NCBI RefSeq assembly: GCF_030265065.1
Contig: NC_080414.1
Location: 16,223,501-16,287,500 of the forward strand
Direction of reading: 5' to 3'
Source: Corythoichthys intestinalis
Taxonomy: Eukaryota; Chordata; Actinopteri; Syngnathiformes; Syngnathidae
DNA length: 64,000 nt
The translations under genes were made by a program, and so were the position numbers. Shown in pieces: positions 11,752-25,800 of this stretch (the stretch's first letter is position 1; each line of letters begins with the position of its first letter). Below the pieces are notes generated by a model. It was given only the letters and a program-made list of their open reading frames with translations. It ran no database searches and had not been told where the DNA came from.

Positions 11752-12260
11752 CGCAATTAATATTTTACTGCATAACCAACTACGGTGCATTCGGATTTAC
11801 GTTCTTAAATTCGACAAATAACTACGTCGTGAACATAAATTTAGACCATTTTTTAATCATCACTTTAAAATAAAATTAATTTAAAAATCCAACTGAAAGC
11901 GAATTAAAAAAAAAAAAAAAACTTTAAAAGAAATAAAATTAAATCGAGCGCCTAGGTAGCAATACTTCCGGGTTCATCATCATCTACTTCCGGGTCACGA
12001 TGCTGAATTGTCAGATTTCCAGTGCGGTGCATGGCATACCTGACAAGATAGCTGACGACTCATACAGCCGAACAATTTTTAATTTTTACTAGGCTTTTTA
12101 GGAGTTGAAACAACTCGAAGAAAGGCCAAGAAACTTTAGCATAATCATTTAATAGTTGCCGCTCTCTTCCTACGACACGAGAACCACTTTTCCCCCCCTC
12201 TAGGCGTGTGTCATTGCTCCGGCGTGCTTAAAAAAAGAAGCTAGCGGCTCTCTTCTGAAA
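11752..12260 (+). promoter_or_regulatory. cdv3 upstream region and 5' UTR
   Basis: The sequence turns from AT-rich to more CG-containing toward 11940-12250, as expected for a housekeeping promoter. The 5' UTR presumably ends at the cdv3 ATG (12261). No TATA box was clear. The exact start site cannot be set from the sequence. Confidence 0.4.
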
Positions 12261-12440
12261 ATGGCGGATGTGTCAAGCGAGAAGAGCCTGGACGACTTCT
12301 TTGCCAAACGGGATAAGAAGAAGAAGAAAGACAAGGGCAAGGCCAAGGAGTCCTCTTCTTCCTCGACGGGCCTAAAAAAGAGCAAAAAGGAGAATGAAAA
12401 GTCGTCAAAAGGCGACGGTTCGGACCCCAATATGGATAAG
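12261..12440 (+). CDS. cdv3: cdv3 exon 1
   Basis: Codons 1-60, from [10 protein letters not shown] to DPNMDK, with the lysine-rich block at residues 16-28. Ends in phase 0 at donor gtaacg. Confidence 0.93.
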
Positions 12441-15400
12441 GTAACGCGTTCGAGTCGTTGTCTGAGGAGTACTCACTTTTAAGTTACTTAACAAGATATT
12501 TAGAAATGCTATTAAACATTTCAATCTTGAAAATTCGACTGTTAAAAGGTTATTTTAAGAGGAAATCTCACCCGGCTATGTAGCATATGCTCCCGGCTCA
12601 TGTGACGACCGGCTGCTAGCTACCGCTTAGCATATAGCTTTTTTCCCTGACACACGTTGTCTTACCGTTTAGAAGCACTATAACTGTATTTATTATTGGA
12701 TATGTGTCTAACTAACGTATGAATTTTTTAATATAAATATGGAAAAGTAGGGCGAGCCGCCGCCATTTTAGTCGGTAAAGGTCCTCGCTTTACGACAGTG
12801 TTCCTTTTTTACGGCGGCGACCTCACCCGAGTTTGTACGCAAGTCTGAATATTAACGTTGTAGTCAATTCACTGTCATTGTCGGTGATAGACATCCAATC
12901 CACGTTGAGTGTGCCAGTCATTTCTTCTCAAAGTGACACTTTAACAGTAATTAAAGCATAATTTATTGAATATACAGTGGGGCAAATAAGTATTTAGTCA
13001 ACTGTCAATTGTGCAAGTTCTCCTACTTGAAAAGATTAGAGAGGCCTGTAATTGTCAACATGGGTAAACGTCAACCATGAGAGACAGAATGTGGAAAAAA
13101 AACCCAGAAAATCACATTGTTTGATTGACATTGACAATGACATTGTTTGATTTTTAAAGAATTTATTTTCAAATCAGAGTGGAAAATAAGTATATGGTCA
13201 CCTACAAACAAGCAAGATTTCTGGCTGTCAAAGAGGTCTAACTTCTTCTAACGAGGTCTAACGAGGCTCCACTCGTTACCTGCATTAATGGCACCTGTTT
13301 TAACTCATTATCGGTATAAAAGACACCTGTCCACAACCTCAGTCAGTCACACTCCAAACTCCACTATGGCCAAGACCAAAGAGCTGTCGAAGGACACCAG
13401 AGACAAAATTATAGACCTGCACCAGGCCAGGAAGACTGAATCTGGAATAGGTAAATCGCTTGGTGTAAAGAAATCAACTGTGGGAACAATTATTAGAAAA
13501 TGGAAGACATACAAGACCACTGATAATCTCCCTCGATCTTGGGCTCCATGCAAGATCTCACCCCGTGGTGTCAAAATGATAATAAGAACGGTGAGCAAAA
13601 ATCCCAGAACCACACGGGTGGACCTAGTGAATGACCTACAGAGAGCTGGGACCACAGTAACAAAGGCTACTATCAGTAGCACAATGCGCCGCCAGGGACT
13701 CAAATCCTGCACTGCCAGACGTGTCCCTCTGCTGAAGCCAGTACACGTCCAGGCCCGTCTGCGGTTTGCTAGAGAGCATTTGGATGATCCAGAAGAGGAC
13801 TAGGAGAATGTGTTATGGTCAGATGAAACAAAATAGAATTTTTTGGTAGAAACACAGGTTCTCGTGTTTGGAGGAGAAAGAATACTGAATTGCATCCGAA
13901 GAACACCAAACCCACTGTGAAACATGGGGGTGCAAAACATCATGCTTTGGGGCTGTTTTTCTGCAAAGGGACCAGGACAACTGATCTGTGTAAAGGAAAG
14001 AATGAATGGGGCCATGTATCGAGAGATTTTGGGTGAAAATTTCCTTCCATCAGCAAGGGCAATGAAGATGTGACGTGGCTGGGTCTTTCAGCATGACAAT
14101 GATCCAAACACACAGCCAGGGCAACAAAGGAGTGGCTTCGTAAGAAGCATTTCAAGGTCCTGGAGTGGCCTAGCCAGTCTCCCGATCTTAACCCCATAGA
14201 AAATCTGTGGAGGGAGTTGAAAGTCCGTGTTTCCCAACGGCAGCCCCAAAACATCACTTCTCTAGAGGAGATCTGCATGGGGGAATAGGCCAAAATACCA
14301 GCAACAGTGTGTGAAAAGCTTGTGAAGAGTTACAGAAAACGTTTGGCCTTCGTTATTGCCAACAAAGGGTGCATAACAAAGTATTGAGATGAACGTTTGG
14401 TATTGACCAAATACTTTTTTTCCACCATGATTTGCAAATACTTTAAAAATCAAACAATGTGATTTTCTGTTTTTTTTTTTTTTTCACATTCTGTCTCTCA
14501 TGGTTGAGGTTTAACCATGTTGACAATTACAGGCCTCTCTAATATTTTCAAGTGGGAGAACTTGTACAATTAGTGGTTGACTAAATACTTATTTGCCCCA
14601 CTGTAAAAACCTGATATTAAGTCTATTAAGAGGCCTGTGTCCCCTTCCGGCCAGGAGGACGAGGAGTGGAAAGAGTTTGAGCAGAAAGAAGTGGACTACA
14701 GCGGACTGAGGCTTCAAGCCATGCAGATCAGGTAAAAATAAAAAAATGTCAATGTGAAAGCACATCTACAATATTGTAAGGATGCCACGAACATTTTTTA
14801 TAGTCGATTAGTCGACTAATCCAGGGTATCCACAGCAGTGGTGTTACCAGGATGCCAGGTGTGGGTGGGCATTAGTCTTACCTGGGGGGGGCAAATAAAA
14901 CATCTACAATGCTCAAGTAGGTCGAAATCCAGCGTAGAGCTTCTACACCTTAAAACATGTTTAGTTTTCTCCTTGAGATAACTGTTGTTGTGATTTTGTG
15001 TTAACAATTAAAAGTTGATTAGATTTTTTTTTACTTAGAACACATCCATAACTGAACAGTATGGACATGCAGGTGACACTGTTTTTTTAGGTAACCTATT
15101 GCGGTTCCTTAGTTTTATTATTAGTATTATAGTTATTCTTTGTTCCACACCCCCTTTGAGCTCAATTTTACCCCCTTAGAATGCTTCAAAACGCACCAAA
15201 ATTGACAGGCAGGTCAAGACAGTTGCAATCTTTGATATCGTGTAAAGACAAATTACAAATACACTATGTAGCGCCCCCTAGCAGTCATTCTTTGTCGATG
15301 CTTTGAGCCCTAATTTGACCCCCTCAGAATGCGTCAAAACTCTCCAAACTCAACAGCCAGGTGAACACTGGTGAAAACTTAGATAAAAATGTAAAAAAAA

Positions 15401-18400
15401 CAAAAAAAAATGCGTATAGGTGTGTAGCACCCCCTAGGAACAAAACCAACATATTTATTTTTATTTTATTTTTTTTTAGGTGAAAGAGGAGGTAACAACG
15501 CAAAGGTTAAAACTAAAACATCAGTACGATATAAATGGGATACCCCGCGGGCTGGTCGGGTCGGGCTGGATTTTTTAGGTCCGATATAACTTCTAGCGTC
15601 ATGTAATGTTAGCATACCGTACACCTATTTAGCCTGTTCTCTATTGTATTTTAAAGTGCCTTTCTAGATGACATGTCTGTTCTTGGTGCTGGATTCTATC
15701 AAATAAATTTCCCCCCAAAAATGCGACTTATACTCCGGTGCGACTTATGTTTTTTTCCTTTTCATTGCGCATTTTTAGGCTGGTGCAACTTAAACTCAGG
15801 TGCGACGTATAGGCTGAAAAATACGGTACTTGAAATAAGTGAAATTGTCTGCCAGTGCTTCCAGTAAATTTTACTAAGATTTCTCGAAATAAGAAAAATA
15901 GCTAGCTGAAAATAAGTTTATTTTAAGCAATAAATAACTATATATATTCTTTAAAAGATGTCGGAAATGTTCTTGATTCAAGAATAGATATTGTTCTAGG
16001 GCTGCGGCTATCGAACATTTTAGTAATCGAGTATTCGACTGAAAATTCTATCGATTAATCAAGTAATCGGATAAAACAGTTCTTAGGTAAAGAGCAATAG
16101 TAAAAATACATAAGAAAACAATACATTTCTTCTAATATTGAACCATTTTCAATGTCTTTATTTTCGATGTACATTGTTGAAAACGGCCAACAATTGCATC
16201 TCAAATGTGACTAGAAAAAATAATTCACTGCTTTCACTCATAAAACGTCTTGTAAAAAAAACAACTTATTTCTTGCCTATAAATGTCATTATGCTTGATA
16301 ACACACATCACTTAAAAGTTGTTTTCCCCCATGTGTCTCAGTTGAATTTTCATTTGTGTCAAGCTATTTTTAATTTAAGTTTTAGTTTAGTCTAAACTAT
16401 AAGTCCTGATAGGATTTTGAGTTTTATCAGTGTTCAAAATAAATGTATGATACCTGCTGTATTGGAGCACATTAGGGACCAGTGCTACTTGGTGTTTTAT
16501 CAGCAATGACTACTGAGCTAAAATTGACAGTTAGCTTTTCTCAGTTTTTATTTTACACCCTCATCACTCAATAGCGCTATGTTTTTACAGAATAAATAAA
16601 GCCTGTATGTAAAACACGTTAGCCACGCATCAACAGTAGTCATTATAATTAGAAACCTAGCCCTCCGCAGGGCTAACGTTACATGGGCAAGGGACAGTAA
16701 CGTTACTCTTATTAGCGCTTGGGAAGTAGGGGTGCGACAACCGGGTACCTGCGGGTTATTAAAAGTATTAAAAAAGCATTGAATTTAGTTTTCCATTATT
16801 AAAGGTATTAAAAGTATTAAATTAGCTCTCGTAAGTCTGGAATTTTTTCACCGTGGTTTTAATTTTTAAGAACATCTCAGTGCAACCTAAATTATATCCG
16901 TGACGAAGTTTTTTTTTTTTAATCCATAACGAAGATGACGCGTAGAATTTTTACGATGCACTGCACCTCGTGCATGCGCGCCGTTAGCATCATTAGCACC
17001 AACATCACAACAGCAGGCAATCGCACAGTACTGTGTGCTAACGCAAGGAACCGCTCAGATGTTATCAGTTGTTATGTTCGACGAAAGCCTCAACAAGACA
17101 ACCAAGTCCAAACAGTTGGACCAGCATGTGCCATGTGAGGTATTGGATCGGCGACCAAGTCGCATCCAGATACTTTGGGTCGCAGTTTATGGGTCATGCG
17201 AAGGCAGTGGACCTGTTTAACATTTCAAAGTAAGTTGCCAATTTCTCCAATTAAAATGTGTTAGATGCAATAATGTATTTCTGCACGGTTTGCCTTTCGA
17301 ATGAATGTGAATTTCGCAGTTTTAACTCAAGAGTTGGCCATGTTCAATGGGGTATTGGCAGGTGCGCTAGCCTTAGCATGGATAAACCGGAGTCGTAGAT
17401 TCACCATCACTCTCAGATACACAACACGGTTGACACTGTCTATTATTGGAACGAGTGCGGGGTAACGTTGATCTGAATAACATGGCATGGTGATAGGCAA
17501 ATTATAATGTAGGTGATAGTAAAACACCGCCTGGTATATTTAAATGTTTTTCTTGATTAAATAAGAGTATGGATATTCTCTATCTGATTAAAAGAAATGT
17601 CTTCAATAGCTAACAAAGGATTAACATGTGTTTTGTATACTTCTTGTAATGTGATTAGAAAAAAACAACTACCAAGGGAAATGGTCATGTGTAGCTTTTT
17701 TATTTTGTGGTAATTAATGGTAAACTACTGCCATTTAGTGGCTGTTTTTTAAACTTTCACTGCCAATTGCAAGCATTTTACAGTTAAGGTGGCCAACTTG
17801 ACAATCACCTACCTACCACCTTGACTAGGTCCACTTAAAACGGAAACCTGTTGTATTGCAAATGTAATTTCTGAAGTTGCGTTAGAATAATAGTGTAAAA
17901 TCCATTTTATCCTGGGAAAAAAATTCTGAAAGACCTTATATTTAAGTGTTTTAATTGCATCTTCAATAAATGTGCATTCTTTTGTCAAACACACTTAGTA
18001 ATTGAGGTTAAATTTGTTGTTCAGTGCTTAATTCTTTTAATATGATTCAATATTATCTAAATAATGGGTACGAGAAAAGTATTAATTTTCAGTTGAAATG
18101 GCATTAAAAAAGGTCTTAAAAGTCTTGAATTTAGATTTATCAATCCTGGGGGGACCCTGGACAAAATATCGATATGGTGATATATCGTTATACTTTGTAT
18201 CCCAAAAGGTTATCGATATGCTCCTGTCAAGAATTGAGATATCGTTTTAAAAAGGTGTCAATTTAAAAAAAAAGGCTGCCATTGACGGTCCTCGACGCCC
18301 AATCCATTTAGACTGGGAACGTTCGTTTCTTCAAAGCATCCACAGTCATTCGGTCCAATTTTCGGGGCATTTACAGGTCACTTGCTTTTCATTTTAGGGC

Positions 18401-21400
18401 ATCTACAGGTCATTTCCTGTTGAGTTTGAGTCACTTCCTGTTCTGTAACCCAAAATAAACAGCAAGTGACCCATACAATACCCCAAAATCAACAGGAAGT
18501 AACTGAAAATCAACAGGTGAATGACCTTAAATGGCCCAAAATTACTCATTTCCTGGCATTGGCTGCCACTGACGGCCATAGACGTTCAATCCATTTGAAG
18601 TGGGAGGGTTGGCAGCGAATGAACGAATGTTCATTCGCTGCCACCCTCCCAGTTCAAATGGATTGGACGTCTACTAGTGATAAACTCATTCCAATTCACA
18701 GCATAAGCTTGTTTTTCTGTTTATTTGTTATTATCATATCGAGAGGTACCAAGAGGTTCCCACTCCTACTGGGAAGTGTACCGCTTTAAGATGGCGGCTG
18801 TTTACAAACGCTGCTGAGTTTTGTCATTTCGCATGTAGGTCTAGATACATGTGATATCTATGAGACGCATCAGTTGTCCCGCGTTAAAAGTAGTCCTGGC
18901 AAAGCGTGATGCTTAGAGCTGGCAAAATTAAACGATTCCTCGAGGCGAATAAAATTGCTCGGATCAGTTTTTAAACTCGAGTTGCTCGAGTATTGGTTCA
19001 GCTCTATTAATGAGTGATCATTACACTCTAAACGTAACTCGATAGCGTTCATTTTAGCATCAACTTTGCGTGGCAAGCATCTGCTTAAACTCTTACTTGT
19101 TTACATCACGTCGTGACGTCCTGGTGGGTGAAATTATTTGAAAATACAGTGGTACCTCTACGTACGAAGTTCATTCGTTCCAGGACCTTGTTTGTAAGTC
19201 GAAATTGTCATATGTTGAGCAGGATTTTCCCATAGGAATACATTATAATTCCATTAATTCGTTCCACAGCCCAAAAACCTACGCTAAATCCCTAATAAAT
19301 TCTGCTGGTTATATTACAAATGGCAATTACACATAGCAAAACAAATAAATTATAAATAAAAATCAGAATGATATAGGGCTGTCAAAATTATTGTGTTAAC
19401 GGCTGGTAATTAATTTTAATCACGTTAAAATATTCGACGCAATTAACGCACATGTCCCGCTCAGACAGATTTAAATGTCAGTAGAGTGAAATGCCTACTT
19501 GTTAATTGTGTTTTATGGAGTTTTGCCGCCCTCTGCTGGTGCTTCGGTGCGACTGATTTTATAGGCTTCAGCACCCATGAGTATTGTGTAAGTAATTATT
19601 GACATCAACAATGGCGGGCTACTAGTTTATTTTTTGATTGAAAATTTTACAAATTTAATTAAAACGAAAACATTAAGAGGGGTTTTTAATATATAAATTT
19701 CTATAACTTGTACTAACATTTATCTTTTAAGAACTACAAGTCTTTCTTTCTATCCATGGATCGCTTTAACAGAATGTTAATAATGTTAATGCCATCTTGT
19801 TGATTTATTGTTATAATAAACAAATACAGTCCTTATGTACCGTAGTTGAATGTATATATCCATCTTGTGTCTTTCCATTCCAACAATTTATTTACAGAAA
19901 AATATGGCATATTTTATAGATGGTTTGAATTGCGATTAATTACGATTAATTTTTAAGCTGTAATTAACTCGATTAAAATTTTAATTGTTTGACAGCCCTA
20001 GAATAATATAATAATTCCTGTAATAATGTAACGAATCGGGTCATGTGGCGGACGTTTTTTGCGGTACCTGAACGCATCGTACCCGAGAGCGGTGAACTTG
20101 AGAGTTTCACTTTCAATGTTTTCTTGAGAACACCGTCAACTTTGGCGGTCAGGAGGCGTTTTGTGTGAATGAGTTGGGAAATAAATGATAAAAACGTGAC
20201 GAAGCAGGCGATTTCTTTGGCGATGTTACAACAATAATAATTGTCAGCTTAATTTATAAAGACTGGCGAATGATGGTCGGAGGAGGACCATGGAGATGTA
20301 TTGTTGCGCCAGTTCACGGATGCGCACACCACGCTCATATTTTTCTATAATTTGCATCTTCATTTAGAAGGCAAGTCCGCCATGCGTTCGCCTGTGGTGC
20401 TGTCATGTCGTCGGCGAGTCAAATTTTACGTCTGATGTCGAAAAGATCGTATGTCAAGGTACCACTGTAATTACATTTCAATAAATAAGATTTTTTAAAT
20501 TTTAATTTAAAAGACTGAATTGGGGAAGAAATTGTCTTTTTCACTCGGACTACAATAATAGGATTTGGACAATTTCTAAGTCAACAGCGTGTCTAACGAT
20601 CTGCTATCAAAATATTGGTCAATGAATTTGATCATCAATTAGTTGATTATCGTGACAGCCCTATTAATGTCCGTCTTGTTTTCCTAAGCGACGAGAAGGA
20701 TGAAGAGGAGTACGAAGATGACGAGCAGGACGAGGATGGGGATGGAGACGTCCTCATTGTCGCGGGCGGGGACAAAGTCTCCGGCCCTTGGAACAAGTCC
20801 ACTTCTGCTCCTGCGCCAGCTCCGCCAGTGGGTAAGAAGCAGTAAACTTTTACTTACCGATACAGCTGGTACCTGAATGACTTGAGCTATTAAATCCAAT
20901 CTAAACCTAAAACAATCCCCGCAGAGGATGTGGAGGCACCCGAATCGAAGCCTTCGGGCGTGTACCGCCCCCCGGGGGCTCGCTATACCTCATCCAGACG
21001 AGGACACAACCAGGGACCGCCTGAGATCTTCAGCGACGCCCAGTTCCCCTCCCTGATGGCCACCGGCAAGCACGTGGAGACGCGCAAGTGAGTGCGAGGG
21101 GAAAAAGGACAAAATGTCATCGTGTAGATTGTATAATAAATAAATCCTGGACAGTGTTAGAAGTAGAAGTGTGATGATATATCGAAATGGTTATATATCG
21201 TGATATTTTATATCTCAAAAAGTTATCGATATGCTACAGACTAGAAACGACATATCGTTTTTAAAAAGGTGGCACAAAAGACAACATGTTGTGAGCAAAT
21301 TTTTCCACTAGAATAGTGTCCATCTTATCTCTTGGCCTCCATTGACAGCGCTCGATGTCCAATTCATTTTGACGTTCAAATTGATTTGGGCGTCTAGCGC

Positions 21401-22803
21401 CCTCAGTGGCACTGAAAGATGAGCATTCACAGACAGTCATCCTGTTTTGGGTGGCATTTACAGGTCACTTCCTTTTGATTTTATCTATTTGTTTGGCGAC
21501 ATTTCTGTGTCACCTTCTGCTCAGTGACGGAAAACCCATAGGGAGCAACTCATAAATGCCCCAAATTAATAGGAAGTGACCCCGAAATGCCCCAGAATCA
21601 ACAGTAAGTGAGCGGAAATCACCAGTAGAGGGCCTGAAATACCCCAAAATTAACTTACTGGCTGCTGCAGATGTCCGATCCATTTGAAGTGGACGGGATG
21701 GCAGCCTTCATTGCCATCGAACGAATGCCGTAACCCACTTCTAATGGATCATACTTCTACTAGTGTAAAACAAAGATGAAAAGCACTTGTTTTTCTGGTT
21801 ATTAGTTGTATCGTCGAATGATTTTCTGACCCTGATAATGGCGTACCGCAAGCAACACGTCACTTCCGCTCATTAATATTCATGACATTAGCTACTGTTG
21901 CTAAGTTGGGACAAGCTTGCCTGGTACACCAGACTCACCGCTGTTCCAGCTATTGAGTCTGGCCACCATTCACTCGGATACAATTTCCAGGGCGGAGCAA
22001 GCCACAGCAAACAGACAGCGGAGTGGACCAATCAGCGACGGGCAGACGTGACGTTAGTAAAATGGCGACGGCAGGACGAGGGACCTGCACGCGGAAGTAA
22101 ACATACGAAGAGAGTGGAGTTTATTCAACATGGCTAGTGCGAGACAGACTGTTGTCAATGACTCGTGTCGATGTGTTTTTGGTCATTTAAAACTGATTTT
22201 ACCGTGGACTGGAACATATTCTCGGCTCTGCCGTTCACCATCTGTGTTGTTGAAGAGACGACTTTGGACGCGCAAGAGTGACGTTGCTCGTGAAGAACAC
22301 GTCACGCAAATAAACGAATCTGATTTGTCGATTGATTTTGTATCTGCTCGAAAAGGCCGTAAATGGGATGGTTCCCAGACTATTTCTCTCAGTGGAGAAT
22401 AGTCTGGCAGAGCCAGGCAAGGGACAAGCCACCGTTCGTCCCTAATAGGAAATGAATGGAAATCCTGTACGAAGGAGATGTTTACAGAGCTAAATCTACC
22501 AATTCTCTCCGAAAATGATGTGCCTGGTGCCAAATTCACTGGCAAAGATGTGGAAGAACATAAAAATGTTCCGTTAAAGAGATGGCTTGAGTGTCAAAGG
22601 CTGAAAAAGAAGGAAAAAAACGAGCCGACCTAAGCATAGCCTTAGCTTTTTTATTGACGCGACTGACAATGACATTCTCCTGTTTCAACAAGCTATCCTT
22701 TACCATCAGCCCTGTCTTTCTTATATGGCCTCTGGTTGTCCTACGTCTCTGACCGTTCTTGGGGGTAATTTAGTTAGCTTTGTGTTGCGCAAATACTACG
22801 ATG

Positions 22804-22835
<32 letters not shown>

Positions 22836-22836
22836 T

Positions 22837-22877
<41 letters not shown>

Positions 22878-25800
22878 ACAGAAACGGTAACAGTGGCAGT
22901 CAGATACCATTGTAATTCTTTTCAGGTCATTCATTGTCAGACAAGCAGTACGGCACAACGTTACGCTAAAAAAAAATAAGTTAAAAATATAAAAATGGCT
23001 TACCTCTTTGTCCTCTGAAAGACCATTCCAACCCAACAAAATGTTTACTTCATATGAAATGTAAAAAGATTCACAGAGCTGGTGTTAAAGTCGGCGCAAG
23101 TTGATTTGGTCTTCACATTTTTTCCTCCCAAGTTTTTGGTTTCCGGAAACGTATGAAGAAAACATCCTTCATGTGTCATAATGTCTAGAGTCGTTTCTAC
23201 AAGTTCCAAAAAAGCAATTTGTGATCGGCATGTTGGTTTTTGAAAGATTACCGGCGAAAAGTAGCACAAATTACGTTGTTTCTATGCGAGGGCGGGTCTA
23301 TAATGTCCCACTTCGGCTTTACTTCTGCTTTACGATGCGACGTCACGGTCTAAAAATAGCATGCGTGCGGTACGCCATTGTCGTATAGCCATACTGTGAG
23401 ATAATCGTTATCTTTGTATTAGGGCTGGGCGATATGGCCTTAAACATGTATCACGATAAATTGAGCAGATTTATCTCGATAACGATAAATGACGATAAAT
23501 TCGCCCAAGCGGACTGTTATATAATTTGAAAATCTGAATCAATGCATGAAATACAGATTAACTATTTCTTGTTGATTTATTTACCAGCATTCAATTTGAT
23601 ATACTGTATTTAACAATTGTACATGCAGTCTAAACATTAAATTTATAAAAATTAGGGCTGTCAAAATTATCGCGTTAACTGGCGTTAATTAATTTTTTGA
23701 ATTAATCACGTTAAAATATTTGACGCAATTAACGCACTTGCCCAGCTCAGACATATTTAAATGTCACTAGAGTGAAAGGCCCACCTGTTAATTGTGTTTT
23801 GCGGAGTTTTGCTGCCCTCTGCTGGCGTTTGGGTGCGACTGATTTTATAGTGTAAGTAATTATTGCCATCTACAATGGCGGGCTACTAGTTTATTTTTTG
23901 ATTGAAAATTTAACAAATTTTATTAAAACGAAAACATTAAGAGGGGTTTTAATATAAAATTTCTATAACTGATTTAGAACTGATTTATTGTTATAATAAA
24001 CAAATACAGTCCTTATGTACCGCATGTTGAAAATATATATCCATCTTGCGTCTTATCTTTCCATTCCAACAATAATTTAGAGAAAAATATGGCATATTAT
24101 ATAGATGGTTTGAATTGCGATTAATTACGATTAATTAATTTTTAAGCTGTAATTAACTCGATTAAAAATTTTAATCGTTTGACAGCCCTAATAAAAATGT
24201 ATTGTAAGCAATAAGAATTCAAGTATGAACATTTATAACAGCGTGTATGACTTGAACAATGTACATTGTCAAAATCAATATGCCTGTGCAAACATGTAAT
24301 TGTAACACAAATGACTTGCAGCTTGAACAGTACACTTCAAAAAGACAACTTATTGTTAATGGCTGCTGTGATATAATTATTAAATACAAGTGTTTACTTT
24401 ATGGTTTAAGGGTCCCCCCCCCCCCCCCCAGTGCATTTTTCATAAATGCACGCACAATAAAAATAGCTGGGGTCATTTCTCGGTCATTATAAGTTTCGCC
24501 GTTGGATTGTACTTTATGCAGAATTCTTTACCATCACAAAAGCTATCAGAGGAATCACACACACAGACAGATACAAAATAACGCCACATAGTAATTGCTA
24601 GATGCAGTCCGTGCCCAATCCACTCATTAAGTTCAGCCGTTTCGACCAGGTTAGAGCCTCTATCCGACTCCATAACGTTCATTTGTAGCGTTAGCCGCTA
24701 GCTAGCGTTAGCCTGGCTACCAGTAGAAAGCACTGAAAGCACCATCTCCGGAAATCGTGAGAACAAAGGAGGACAGCGGGTGAAAGCCCGTCTGGATGCC
24801 ACCAAGAGTCTACTAAATGTCGGTTGAAAGTTTGGTGAACCTCCCTTAAGCCACACTCCATCACGTTTTGCTTGTAGCGTTAGCTGCTAGCGTTAGCTTA
24901 CCGGGCTTTTGTTTGATTGGCTTCCTGATGATCACGTGACTCCCTACGTAAGCACATTCACTGCTTTCTTAAAGGGGAATGAACATAGATGAACAACACA
25001 GAATCAAAGCGGGATGAAAAGACTATTTTCTTGTTTTATTAATTTACCGAATTTACCGACATGGTCAAAATTACGTCGGTCATCGTTAAGAATTTCGGTG
25101 ACGGTAAATTTTCGGTTTACCGCCCTGCTCTACTTTGTATTACAAATTGTATCGCATCGTGGGCTGCCCAGAAGTACCCCTAGTTGGAAGTGATTTATTA
25201 TTCTAATGTGGCTGTGTTAAAACAACATTAGGTAACTTTTTAACCTTTGTAAAATATTTTGGTAACATTTGTGATATGTCGACTGACAGCTAGTTCAATG
25301 ACACCCCTTATATATCTTGAGGGGTCTGTATTGCTTTCACTGGCACTAATTAACTTTGAGGTGGGTGACAGGCAGTGTTGTTAATTTTACTTTAAAAAAA
25401 TAATTAATTACATTTACAAATTACTTCTCCCAAAAAGTAATTGCGTTAGTAACTCAGTTACCTGAATTTAAGAGTAATTAGTTACTTGGCAAAGTAACTA
25501 GTGATAATTTTCATGTTTTTTTTTTTTTTTTTTTTTTAAAAGGTCACACAATGTGAAGTTTAAAGGGTTTTTGGGACAATTGGCCCTAGCCCAATTCTTT
25601 ACCCTCCACTTAACTAGACACAAGGGTATTGCGCTAACTAAATAGTAACCTTTGCTATGTGTGGAAGTCATTTAAAGTTGTGAATCAACCGTTAAAGTTG
25701 TTAAAATTGCTCCCGCTATTGCATTAGTTCCCTTCCGTCTACTTTCAACATGTGTAAATTTTAAAACTGTTTCATCATTTAAAGATAGATTTAAGTCAAG

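Larger units (their letters stand above)
23420..25132. mobile_element. hAT element (tagggctgggcgatat family), hosting another hAT MITE
   Basis: Left end 'tagggctgggcgatatggcc', right end 'ttaccgccctgctcta', perfect 8-bp target duplication CTTTGTAT (23412-23419 and 25133-25140). Total 1,713 bp including the nested MITE at 23653-24190. No transposase seen. Family mate at 57770-59055. Confidence 0.9.

Noticed and set aside
12200-12430. Minus-strand ORF opposite cdv3 exon 1
   Set aside because: Mirror image of the lysine- and serine-rich coding exon.
22725-22979. Open frames on both strands across the AT/AC microsatellite
   Set aside because: The translation is dinucleotide repeat; no protein-like composition outside it.
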